From the NCBI GenBank assembly GCA_963785035.1, contig CAWATG010000011.1:310001-374000 (forward strand): DNA of 64,000 nt, written 5' to 3'. The notes under the pieces were generated by a model. That model searched no databases. It was not told the origin of the DNA and saw nothing but the letters and a program-made list of their open reading frames with translations. The position numbers and the translations under genes were made by a program. Shown here piece after piece: positions 46,116-56,318 of this stretch (position 1 is the stretch's first letter; each line of letters begins with the position of its first letter). This DNA comes from CAWATG01 sp963785035 (lineage in GTDB: Bacteria > Actinomycetota > Acidimicrobiia > IMCC26256 > CAWATG01).

Positions 46116-48609
46116 GCGCGGCCGAGGCTCGTATCCCCCTGAATCGCGTACTGGATCGCGCCCTGAATCGCGTACTGAATCGCCGCGCCGCCTTCGGCCG
46201 GCTGGTCAGCGTGTAGCGCCATTGGAGGACGGTGCGCCACGTCTGCGCCGATCGAGTGTCCGATCACGCAGCGCGTCCGAACCACGATCGGAACAAGTTG
46301 GCCTCACGATCCGAGAGGCGGTCGACGATTGGCATCCGACGGAGCCGCAACTGCGCGCGTACGCGCGAAAGTCGCCCTGGCTGGCACCGACGGGGCAACC
46401 GGTCGGTCGACTGAGAATTGTCTCGGCGACAACCTCGCCGGACGATGTCGACGCGATCGACGAGGAGCTCGCACAGGACCCGCCCCGACCGACGCAGCGA
46501 CCACGCGCGCGGCGCCGTCCACCACGCGTCACGCCGCGCACGACCAACATTTCCAAGCCGGTGCAGCCAGGCAAACCCGGGCGTGCTCCATCACGCACCG
46601 CTGGTGTCCACCAGGTTGGTCAGCGCCTCCGCGCCGTACATGTCCGTCGTCGAAAGCGAGCGCTGCCGGTGGTGCGCCAATCGTCGCGCCGTCGCGTTGG
46701 CATCATGGTGCTCGTATTGGCGCTGGCCTTCACGGTTGTGGGCGTGCGGCTCGTGGACCTGCAGGTGCTGTCGCGCGATCGGTACACGCGAATCGGGATC
46801 AACCAGAGGGTCTTTCGCGTCGCGTTGCCTGCTGAGCGAGGTTCGATCTTCGACCGCAATGGCAACGATCTTGCGGTGTCGGTGCCGCAGCAAACGGTCT
46901 GGGCAGATCCGCGCCTGATCGTGAATCCCGACAAGGCAGCGAAGCAGCTCGCCCCGATTCTCGGTGTGTCCGTCACGACGTTGCAGGCCTCCTTGGCCCA
47001 GCAGGACAAGGGATTCGTCTACCTGGCGCGCAAAGTGGATGACGCCACGGTCAAGGCGGTTCGCGCTCTGAAGATCAACGGAGTCGCGTTCTTGCCCGAG
47101 TCTGCACGCAAGTACCCCGCCGGTCGGCTTGCTGCACCGGTCATTGGATTCACGGGCCTCGACAACAACGGACTTGGCGGTCTTGAGGCTCAGAACGAGG
47201 CTGCATTGCGTGGCAAGCCAGGTGAGATGGTCGTCGAGCGCGACCCGCGCGGCAATGAGATCCCGAGCTCGAAACGTGACCACCGAGCGTCTGCTCGGGG
47301 TCAGGACCTCGTGCTCACGATCGATCAGTCCATGCAATACGAAACCGAACGTGTGCTCTCCGAAGAGGTTGCCGCGACGGGCGCTAAGGGTGCAGTAGCG
47401 ATTGTGATGGAGGTCAAGACCGGCAAGGTCCTCACAATGGCAACGGTCGATGGCGCTGTCCCAGCGGTTGCGGCAACCGATGGGAAACCCGCCAAGCCGG
47501 CTCAACCCGCCGGACCTGCGCCGGCCACAGAACGCAACCGACCGCTCACGGACATGTACGAACCCGGCTCCACGAACAAGGCGATCACGATCGCCGGGGC
47601 AATCGAGGATGGCCTCATCGGGCCGGACACCATTCTTGAGGTTCCCGATCACCTCAAGGTTGCCGACGCGACCTTCTCGGATCACGATCCTCATCCCACA
47701 GAGCCGTGGAGCACGACCGACATCATCCGCGAGTCCTCGAACGTCGGGACGATCATGATCGGCCAGCGGCTTGGCAAGGATCGCCTTGACTACTACCTCC
47801 GTGCCTTCGGGTTCGCCTCGACAACTGGCCTCGAATTTCCCGGCGAGGCGGCGGGACTGCTGCTGCCGACCGCGAATTACTCCGGGACGAGCATCGCGAC
47901 GGTGCCGATCGGCAATGGCCTTGCGGTTACCGCAATGCAGATGCTGGGGGTGTACGCGACGATTGCCAACGGTGGTGTGATGAACCAGCCATCGTTGATC
48001 GGTGCTCACATCGATGCGAAGGGTGTTCGCATCGAAGCGCAGCGCTCTCCGACGCGCCGGGTGATCTCGACCGCAACGGCTGATGTGATGAACCAGATGC
48101 TCCGCACGGTGGTGCTTGGTGGTACCGGGAAACGCGCGGCCATTCCGGGCTACACGGTCGCGGGCAAGACGGGCACGGCGCGCAAACCGCCCTATGAAAG
48201 GCCACCGTACAAGTATGTGGCGTCGTTCGCGGGATTCGTTCCCGCCGAGAACCCGACGCTCGCGGGCATTGTCGTACTCGACGAGCCGACGTCCGACATC
48301 TCCGGCGGCGCGGTTGCGGCTCCTGTCTTCGCTCGCATCATGCGATACGCGTTACGGACCGAACGGGTACCGCCGACGGATCCGACGGCGACGGGCGGTG
48401 TCGTGTCCAGCCCTGCGACAGAGGCGGCGGCCGCTGCGCGGCGGCGCGCCGCGGCGACCCCGTCGCCACCCACCACCTCTGTGCCCGCGTCGACGACGCC
48501 GGCAACCCCGACCGAAGGAGCCCCCTCGAGTGGGCCTGCTCCTGGTGCGGTGAGCGGCGCGGCGGCACAGCCGGGCAGTACGCTCAACGTCCCACCAACG
48601 AGCGGATAG
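46099..48609 (+). CDS. ftsI: Peptidoglycan transpeptidase FtsI (PBP3), with long N-terminal extension
   Basis: 836 residues, well above the usual 580-650. A basic, disordered cytoplasmic region of about 200 residues precedes the membrane helix (VGIMVLVLALAFTVVGVRLVDL). A dimerisation domain follows (AERGSIFDRNGNDLAVS). The transpeptidase domain has SxxK in PGSTNK (Ser about 491), SSN (about 546) and KTGT (Lys about 690). The C-terminus is Ala/Pro/Thr-rich for 90 residues. It cross-links septal peptidoglycan with FtsW. TTG start preceded by AAGGAAG, overlapping ftsL by 17 bases. Confidence 0.93.
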   Translation: MSSDRERGRGSYPPESRTGSRPESRTESPRRLRPAGQRVAPLEDGAPRLRRSSVRSRSASEPRSEQVGLTIREAVDDWHPTEPQLRAYARKSPWLAPTGQPVGRLRIVSATTSPDDVDAIDEELAQDPPRPTQRPRARRRPPRVTPRTTNISKPVQPGKPGRAPSRTAGVHQVGQRLRAVHVRRRKRALPVVRQSSRRRVGIMVLVLALAFTVVGVRLVDLQVLSRDRYTRIGINQRVFRVALPAERGSIFDRNGNDLAVSVPQQTVWADPRLIVNPDKAAKQLAPILGVSVTTLQASLAQQDKGFVYLARKVDDATVKAVRALKINGVAFLPESARKYPAGRLAAPVIGFTGLDNNGLGGLEAQNEAALRGKPGEMVVERDPRGNEIPSSKRDHRASARGQDLVLTIDQSMQYETERVLSEEVAATGAKGAVAIVMEVKTGKVLTMATVDGAVPAVAATDGKPAKPAQPAGPAPATERNRPLTDMYEPGSTNKAITIAGAIEDGLIGPDTILEVPDHLKVADATFSDHDPHPTEPWSTTDIIRESSNVGTIMIGQRLGKDRLDYYLRAFGFASTTGLEFPGEAAGLLLPTANYSGTSIATVPIGNGLAVTAMQMLGVYATIANGGVMNQPSLIGAHIDAKGVRIEAQRSPTRRVISTATADVMNQMLRTVVLGGTGKRAAIPGYTVAGKTGTARKPPYERPPYKYVASFAGFVPAENPTLAGIVVLDEPTSDISGGAVAAPVFARIMRYALRTERVPPTDPTATGGVVSSPATEAAAAARRRAAATPSPPTTSVPASTTPATPTEGAPSSGPAPGAVSGAAAQPGSTLNVPPTSG
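46137..46184 (+). repeat. 24-bp tandem duplication in the FtsI N-terminal extension
   Basis: CCCTGAATCGCGTACTG(G/A)ATCG appears twice in succession (46137-46160 and 46161-46184) with two differences, encoding the peptide repeats PESRTGSR and PESRTESP. Confidence 0.85.
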
Positions 48610-48617
48610 GGCGGAAC

Positions 48618-50088
48618 GTGCGACTGCACGACCTGCTCGTCGGCATTGATGTGACGGAGTGGAGCGGCGACCCCGACGTGGAAGTGACGACCGTCACTCA
48701 CGACAGTCGACTGGTCGTCGATGGCTCCTGCTTCTGCTGCATCCCCGGCGCAACCACGGATGGACACCATCACGCAGACGAGGCCGTGCGTGCGGGCGCG
48801 CGCGCTCTCATGGTCGAGCGACTGCTCCCGCTTGACGTGGTCCAGGTCCGCGTGCCGCGTGTTCGGGCGATTCTCGGTCCGGTCGCCGCAAGGGCAGCAG
48901 GACATCCTTCGCAGGCACTGCGCGTCATCGGCGTCACCGGAACCAACGGGAAGACGACCGTGACGTATCTCCTGGAGGCGATCGGGCGTGCGGCGGGTGA
49001 TCACGTCGGGGTGATCGGTACGACAGGCGCGCGGTTCGATGATCACGTGCTCGAAAGTCTTCGGACGACACCGGAAGCGCCGGAGTTTCAGCAACTCCTG
49101 GCGCGGATGCGCGATGCCGGCGTAGGAACGGTCGCGGTGGAGGTGTCGTCGCACGCGCTGGTACAGCACCGGGTCGACGCCACCACCTTCGCATCGGTGT
49201 GCTTCACCAACCTCTCACACGAGCATCTGGATTTCCATGGGACGTTGGAGCACTACTTCGATGCGAAGGCGACGCTTTTCGATCCTCGCTTTACTCAGGT
49301 AGCTGCCTGCAATATCGACGATCCGGCGGGCAAGGAGCTCGTCGGACTTGCAGAGTCTCGTGGCCTGGAGGTCTTCACGTTCGGTGCCTCTGAGCATGCG
49401 CGATTTCAGGCGTTGCACTTGGTGATGAGTGACGGTTACAGCACCTTCGAGTTGGTCGACACCGCAACGGGCGACCGTGGGCAGGTGCGTCTGTCGCTGG
49501 TCGGTCGCTTCAATGTGGCGAATGCCCTTGCCGCCGCGGCCGTCGCTCGTGCAGGCGGAATTTCGTTCGAGGCAGTTGTCGACCGGGCTCTCCGCGCACG
49601 TGGTCGTACCGGGACGACTCGAGGCGATCGGTTCGTCGGAACCGATCGCGGTGCTCGTCGACTATGCCCATACCCCTGAAGCGTTGGCGCTCGTGCTCGA
49701 TACGGCGCGATCGATCAGCCGGAGCGGACGGGTCATTGTGGTTTTCGGGTGTGGCGGCGATCGCGACCGCGAGAAGCGGCCCCTGATGGGTGCTGCCGCT
49801 GCTGCAGGAGCCGACTACGCGGTCATCACCGCGGACAACTCCCGTTCGGAGTCGACCGAGTCCATCATCGAGATGATCATGGATGGGTGGCGAGGTGGTA
49901 CTCCGTTCCTGATCGAGACCGATCGCCGTGCAGCAATCCGCGCGGCTCTCGTCGAGGCGCGCGTCGGCGACGCTGTCGTGATCGCCGGTAAGGGCCATGA
50001 AGCAACACAGACAGCGAACGGCGTGACCGTGGTCTTCGACGACCGGGATGTCGCGCGGGAAGAGTTGGAGGCGCTGGGATGCGCCTGA
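48618..50088 (+). CDS. murE: UDP-MurNAc-tripeptide synthetase MurE (one frameshift near 49594)
   Basis: About 489 residues. It adds the third amino acid to UDP-MurNAc-L-Ala-D-Glu. The ATP loop is GVTGTNGKTTVTY, and SSHALVQHRVDA, NLSHEHLDFHGTLEHYFDAK, VGRFNVANALAA and VLVDYAHTPEAL are all characteristic. The specificity loop reads DNSR where meso-DAP enzymes have DNPR, so meso-diaminopimelate is still the likely substrate. One surplus base near 49594 joins DRALRA to HVVVPGRLEA. GTG start eight bases after ftsI. Confidence 0.92.
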
Positions 50089-51563
50089 CGGTGGGGGAGT
50101 TGCTCGAGGTCACCGGCGGCTCGCTCGTCTGCGGGTCGCGGGAATTGACCATCGGTGCATTCTCGAACGATTCGCGAGCGATTGCGGTGATGGCCGACGG
50201 CGCCGGCCCGTGTTTTGTCGCGTTGAGCGATCGGCGCGACGGCCATGATTTCGTCGAGAATGCCTTCGACCGGGGCGCGGTGGCAGCGCTGGTAACGCGG
50301 ATTCCCGAACGACTGACCGTCCCGGAAGGCGCCGCGCTGATCCTTGTCGACGATGTGCTGATCGCACTGTCGAAACTGGCCCGGTACGCGCGCCAACATC
50401 TCGGCGAGACGACTGTCGTGGGGATTACCGGATCATCGGGCAAGACGTCCACAAAGGACCTCCTTGCCGCAGCGATCGGGATCGAGCGCGAGGTCCACTC
50501 CAACGTGGCGAGTTTCAACAACGAAATCGGCCTGCCGATCACGCTGCTGCATGCGCCGGAGTCGGCGCAGGTCATTGTCACCGAAATGGGAGCGCGCGCC
50601 GCCGGCAACATTGCGGACCTCTGCGCGATAGCGATGCCGACCATCGGGGTCGTGACGCAGGTCGGCCTTGCCCATGCGGAGTTCCTCGGTGGATATGCCG
50701 GCGTCCTGGCAGTCAAAGGTGAACTGGTCGCGGCTGTTGGCGCCGATGGGACTCGTGGTCCTGAACGCCGATGACCCGGCGACCCCGGCCTTGGCCCGCA
50801 TGACGGACGCGCGCGTTGTGCGTGTCGGCGCGTCCCCTGACGCGGAGGTTCGATTCGAGGGTGTCACACTCGATGCCGAGCTACGGCCGAGGTTCCGGCT
50901 TTCCTCGCCATGGGGAAGCGGGACGATTGACCTGGCGGTACGCGGCGAGCACCAGGTGCAGAACGCTTCCATGGCAGCAACGGTTGCATTGAGCCTTGGC
51001 GTGGCCTTCGCCGATGTCGCTGCGGGCCTTGCCGTTGCCCAGAGCGCCGTCGGTCGGATGCAGCTCAAGCACGGTCCGGGTGGCCTTGTTGTGCTCGACG
51101 ATTGCTACAACGCGAACCCGGCATCGACCGCGGCGGCTCTCCGAGCACTGGCCGCGTTGACGAGTGCAGGCGGAGGCCGCAGGATTGCCGTGCTCGGCGC
51201 GATGCACGAGCTGGGCGTCCATTCCAGATCAGAGCACGCTGAAATCGGCCGGCTTGCGGCACGCCTTGGTCTTGATGTTGTCGTCGCTGTGGGCGAGCAG
51301 GCATGTATCGGCGAACTCGCCGGCGCCGCGCGTGATGCCTGGCGACGCGCGCACCGTGGTCCGAGAGGTCGACTCCGTTGCAGCGGCGCTCGAAGTCCTC
51401 GCAGCGCTCGGCGTGTTCGCAGCGTCGGGTCGACGATCCGGATGTAAGCAGCAGTACCGTGGAGTCCGCGGACATGGTGCTGGTCAAGGCGAGTCGGGCC
51501 GAACACTTCGAGCGTGTCGTCGACGTGCTGCTCGGAGCTGATGAGGCGGGCTTGGCGCAGTGA
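50079..51563 (+). CDS. murF: UDP-MurNAc-tripeptide:D-Ala-D-Ala ligase MurF (frameshifts near 50732, 51340 and 51428)
   Basis: About 493 residues after repair, each break needing one base removed. GITGSSGKTSTKDLLAAAI is the ATP loop, NVASFNNEIGLPITLL and TEMGARAAGNIADLCAIA identify MurF, and LNADDPATPAL, LDDCYNANPAS and AVLGAMHELG follow. The C-terminal VLVKASRAEHFERVVDVLL lies in the last frame. It adds D-Ala-D-Ala to complete the UDP-MurNAc-pentapeptide. Overlaps murE by ten bases and ends GTGA into mraY. Confidence 0.9.
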
Positions 51564-52604
51564 TCGCGCTGCTTATTTCTTCAGCGTGCGCGTTCGCGCT
51601 TGCAGTCCTGGGGACGCCGCTGTTGATCAAAGTGTTGAGGAAGAAGGGTATCGGTCAACAAATTCGCGACGACGGCCCGTTCGAACATCCTCACGCTGCA
51701 AAGGCGGGAACGCCGACAATGGGCGGCATTGCGATTGTCGCTCGCTGCAACGGTCGGCTATTTCGTCGCGCATATCCGTACCGAGCAGATCAAGTTCGCT
51801 CGCTCGGGGCTCATCGTCATCGGTCTGATGCTGGGGATGGCCTGCGTCGGATGGATCGACGATTACCTCGGTGTTCGCCGCGGTCGCAACCTTGGCCTTC
51901 GAAAGCGCGGCAAGATCGGCGGACAGCTGTGTATAGCCATCGCCTTCGTGGTGTTGGCAGTGAATTGGGTTGGAACGTCGACGAACCTGTCATTTGCACG
52001 AACCAACTCGGTCGACCTCGGTCCGTGGGGATGGTCAGCGCTCGCGGTGTTCGTCATCATGGCGGCGACAAATGGTGTGAATCTCACCGATGGGCTGGAC
52101 GGGCTCGCTGCAGGTTCGTGCACGTTCGTTTTCGGCGCGTTGGTCATTGTCTCGTTCTGGCAGTTTCGTCATCCCGATGTCTACGACCTGCTTGCCGCCA
52201 GCGCTCTGGACCTTGCTGTGATCGCAGCGGCATTGATGGGTAGCGCAGCCGGTTTTCTGTGGTGGAACGCAGCGCCGGCGCGCGTGTTCATGGGTGATAC
52301 GGGCGCACTCGGTCTTGGGGCAGCAATGGCCGGTGTCGCCCTGTTGGCCAATATTGCGCTGCTTCTGCCGATCCTGGGTGGTCTGTTTGTCATTGAAACC
52401 CTCAGCGTGATCGCGCAGATCGTTTCGTTTCGTGGCTTCAAACGTCGGATTCTTCGCATGGCTCCGCTGCATCACCACTTCGAAGTCGGAGGCTGGCCCG
52501 AGTTCACGGTCATCGTCCGGTTCTGGTTGCTCGCAGGAATTTGCGTTGCGCTTGGCCTCGGTCTGTTCTACGCCGATTTCATTCGACTGGGGGGTCTCGA
52601 TTGA
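51560..52604 (+). CDS. mraY: Phospho-MurNAc-pentapeptide transferase MraY (one frameshift near 51741)
   Basis: About 347 residues, roughly ten transmembrane helices. It attaches the muramyl pentapeptide to undecaprenyl phosphate (lipid I). GPFEHPHAAKAGTPTMGG is the cytoplasmic loop 1 motif. GWIDDYLGVRRGRNLGLRKRGKIGGQ (over two motifs) holds the catalytic Asp pair, TNGVNLTDGLDGLAAG the second Asp, and RMAPLHHHFE the His-rich signature. One surplus base near 51741 links GGIAIV to LAATVGYFVAH. GTG start in a GTGA overlap. Confidence 0.93.
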
Positions 52605-53966
52605 GGAGACTTCTCGTCATCGGGCTCGGTGTTACGGGACGCTCGGTTGCAAAGTTCGCCGTTGCGCGTGGCGATGCTGTCACGGTCGTGGACGACGAGC
52701 CATCGAGTGAGCGATATCGAACCTGGGCTGCCGAAGCGAGCAGCCAGGGTGTCGCGCTCATGGCAACGCCACGTGCGGAGGCCTGGCGTGCTCTCGTCGG
52801 CGACGCGGATCTCGTGGTGCCCAGTCCAGGGGTTCCTGAACGTCACGTGGCCCTGCAGCTCGCCGCGGAGTTGGGCGTTGCGATACGCAGCGAAGTCGAC
52901 TTGGCAGCCGAAATCGCCGTGATGCCACTGGTGGCGGTCTCAGGTACGAATGGCAAGACCACGGTCGCAACGATGATCACCGCGATGCTTGAAGGGTCGG
53001 GTATCCGCGCGTGCGCCGCCGGGAATATCGGTCGGCCACTTCTGGACGCGGTCAGAGATGACTTTGATGTCGTCGTTGCCGAGGTCTCATCCTTCCAACT
53101 TCGTTTCGTCACGGATGCATTCCGGCCGAAGGTCTCGGTGCTTGTTGAACGTTGCCGACGATCACATGGACTGGCATCCGAGCATGGAGTCCTACGCCGA
53201 AGCGAAGGCAGGGATTTTCCGCTATCAGCGCGACGACGACCTTTTCATTGCCTGCGGAGACGATGCTCGGGCGCTTGCGTTTGCAGCTTTGGCGCCGGCA
53301 CGCTGCCTCACGTACCAACTGCAGCCCGACGGAGAGGTTCCGCAATTGGTGCGTCTTGCCGGTGATCCCATCGCCGTTGCGCTTGGAGAAATCCTTCTCG
53401 AACCCGGCCTACTGGACGGACTGCGCGCATTCGATCGTCCCAATGCGGTCGCAGCGGCGGCAGCCGCTTTCGCTGCGGGGGCGACGCCGGCTGGTATCAG
53501 CGCTGCGATTCGCGACTTCCGAGGGTTGCCACATCGAACACAACACGTCGGCGACGTTGGCGGCGTCGCGTTTGTCGACGACTCCAAGGCAACCAACCCT
53601 CATGCCACGTTGCGTGCCATACAAGGGTTTTCGCAGATCATCTTGATCGCCGGTGGCAGAAACAAAGGCCTGGACCTTTCGGTGCTTCGATCTGGCGCGT
53701 CGAGGATTCGAGCAGTGGTTGCAATCGGCGAAGCAGCCGACGAGGTTGTGGAGGCATTCCGTGGCGCGGTCGATGTCGTGTGCGCGGAGTCGATGCACGA
53801 AGCGGTTGTGACAGCGGCGACTCGAGCGCAGCCGGGAGACACGGTTCTGCTTTCGCCGGCGTGTGCATCGTTCGACTGGTACGAGAACTATGGAGCGCGC
53901 GGTGACGACTTCACCAGCGAGGTCGCAGCGCTCCTCGACCAACAAAGGGGCGCTTCTCAGTGGTAA
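52601..53966 (+). CDS. murD: UDP-MurNAc-L-Ala:D-Glu ligase MurD (one frameshift near 53144)
   Basis: About 454 residues. LVIGLGVTGRSVAKFA is the N-terminal Rossmann domain, SPGVPERH and VSGTNGKTTVATMITAML the ATP loop, and EVSSFQLRFV, FVDDSKATNPHAT and LIAGGRNKGLDLS are MurD-specific. One surplus base near 53144 joins KVSVL to LNVADDHMDWHPS. TTG start in a TTGA overlap with the mraY stop. Confidence 0.92.
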
Positions 53967-55211
53967 CCAACGCCGAGGGCCTGGTCGGCCCGGCTGGACA
54001 GGTCGGCGGTGTCGCCGGCTCGTTTCGTGAGCGTGTCGCGACGATTCGTCACCGACGCGCCCTGAACAGGCGCCGTCGGGTCGAGGAGTCGCCCGTGGCG
54101 ACGACCGTGCCCGGAACCTACGTGGTGTTGCTGACCCTGATTGCGGTGCTGAACATCGTCGGAGTGGTCATGGTGCTCTCCGCGTCTTCGGTGTCCTCCC
54201 TCGATACGTACGGATCTGCATGGTTTGTGTTCCGTCGGCAAGTGATATGGGTAGCGTGCGGTGGCTTCGCGTTCCTCGTCGGTTCTCGGCTCGACTACCA
54301 CCGGTGGCGCAAGTGGGTCATGCCGATGCTGTTTCTATCGTTGGCACTGCTCGCCTTGGTGCTCGTTCCAGGCGTTGGGATCCGGGTGCAGGGTTCCACG
54401 CGTTGGCTGGGTTTCGGCAGCATGCGTTTTCAACCCTCGGAGGTTGCGAAGTTTGCGGTTCTTATCTATTGCGCTGAGGTATTGACGCGACGCGCGTGAA
54501 TGAACTCCACGACTGGAAGCGTGCGCTGCGCCCGATTCTGGGCGTGCTGTTCCTCTTCGGAGTTGTTGGTGATGCTCGAGCCGGATATGGGTTCGACGAT
54601 CATCGTCGTCGTCATCGGCATATCGCTGTTGTTCGTCGGGGGGATTCGACTTCGACACCTCCTCCACGTCGTCGGCGCCGGACTCGGGATCGGACTTGTT
54701 CTCGCAATCGTCGAGCCATATCGGCGTGCCCGACTGTTCTCGTTCTTTGATCCCATTCATCACATGGCCGATGACGGCTACCAAGTCGTGCAGTCATGGG
54801 TTGCTCTCGGAAGCGGAGGATGGACCGGGGTAGGGCTGGGTGCCGGACGAGCCAAGTGGGCCTTTCTTCCGAATGCACATACCGACTTCATCCTGGCAAT
54901 CGTCGGAGAGGAACTCGGACTGATCGGTTGCGTGGCGATCATCGGTCTCTTCGTTGCGTTCGGTATCGTCGGAGCACGCATTGCGCTGCAGGCGCCCGAT
55001 CGTTTCGGCATGCTGGTCGCCGCTGGGGTGACGGTGTGGGTCTGCCTGCAGGCGTTCATCAACGTTTGTGCGGTCATCGGTCTGCTTCCTGTGACCGGCA
55101 TCCCACTTCCGTTCGTCTCGTTTGGTGGTTCGTCGTTGTTGTTCACGATGCTGGGCACCGGCGTGTTGGCCAACATCGCGTCGTCGCGGTCGCGTGGCCG
55201 GTGGCGGATGA
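53960..55211 (+). CDS. ftsW: Lipid II polymerase FtsW (frame changes near 54495 and 54565; end unclear)
   Basis: SEDS-family septal glycosyltransferase, about 415 residues. A 50-residue cytoplasmic start precedes TYVVLLTLIAVLNIVGVVMVLSASS (first helix). GSTRWLGFGSMRFQPSEVAKFAVL holds the conserved RWLG and QPSE motifs, and the rest includes MLEPDMGSTIIV, HTDFILAIVGEELGLIG and GIPLPFVSFGGSSLL. About 70 bases between 54495 and 54565 lie in another frame (ELHDWKRALRPILGVLFLFGVV). The frame then runs without a stop into murG. A TGA at 55209, in another frame, would give the ATGA overlap seen at neighbouring junctions. Confidence 0.85.
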
Positions 55212-56318
55212 CCACCACGACCGGCACCGACGGCCATGTCTTTGCATTGATCACCGGTGGCGGAACCGGCGGACACGTCTATCCGGCGTTGGCGCTGGCG
55301 GGCGAGCTCGTCGCCCGAGGCCACTCGGTCCCGGCGGTGCATTTTGTCGGGTCTCGGCGAGGCCTGGAAGCATCTGCGGTTCCAAGCGCCGGATTTTCGA
55401 TTGATCTTCTCGACACGCGTGGGATCGAGCGGACGCTGAGCTTTCGTAGCGTCCAGGCGGTGTTCTCGATCCTTTGGGCGATGATCGTCGCGGTCAGGAT
55501 CGTGCGACGATGCCAAGCCCCGCGTGGTGGTCGGCGTTGGTGGGTTTGCTTCCGTGCCATGCTTGGTGGCAGCCCGGTTGTTGCGGATCCCGACGGTTGT
55601 CCATGAGGCAAATGCTGTACCGGGACTGGCGAATCGTCTCGCAGTTCGCCTTGGAGCGGTTGCAGCGCTCGGGCTTCCATGTCCGGCGTTGCGACATGGA
55701 ACCGTGGTGGGCGAACCAGTGCGATCCGAAATCCTCGATGTCCAGCGGTCGCCGGAGACGGCGCCACGGCTCGTGCTCATCACCGGAGGCAGTCTCGGCG
55801 CGGGACGTATCAACACCGCAGCGTTGGGTCTGGCGGATCGATGGCGCGCACGGGCCGACGTGTCCGTCGTGCATGTCACCGGACCACGAAATTTCGACGA
55901 GTGCCGAACACGGTTTGCGAGCATCCGTCACGACGATGACGCGCTCGGCTACAGCCTGGTCCCGTTCGCCGACGACATCGCCACCCTCTACGGGCGCGCG
56001 TCAATCGCCGTGACGCGCGCGGGCGCGATGACGGTCTCGGAGCTCGCTGTCGTTGGGCTGCCCGCGATCGTCGTGCCGCTGCCAAACGCTCCCGGCGACC
56101 ATCAGAGCGCCAACGCCCGCATGCTGGCCGATGCGGGCGCTGCGGTGTTCATTGCAGATGACGAACTCGATACGGACCGCCTCGGCGCCATCCTCGAGGC
56201 ACTCTTCGACGACCCCGGACGTCTCGAGAGTATGAGTGTCGCTGCGGCATCTCTTGCGCGTCGTGACGCTGCTGAACGCCTCGCCGACCTGGTGGAGGCT
56301 CATGCCCGTGTCGCCTGA
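55208..56318 (+). CDS. murG: Lipid II synthase MurG (one frameshift near 55513)
   Basis: About 369 residues. It transfers GlcNAc from UDP-GlcNAc to lipid I at the inner membrane face. ALITGGGTGGHVYPALALA is the first G-loop, VVVGVGGFASVPCLVAA and PTVVHEANAVPGLANR are MurG signatures, LITGGSLGAGRIN is the second G-loop, and TRAGAMTVSELAVVGLPAIVVPLPNAPGDHQSANA the UDP-GlcNAc site (several motifs in sequence). One surplus base near 55513 joins the halves. As read, it has no stop between it and ftsW. Confidence 0.9.

Noticed and set aside
46591..48009. 472-residue minus-strand frame inside ftsI
   Set aside because: ftsI has all three penicillin-binding motifs in sense; the antisense frame is an Arg/His-rich shadow.
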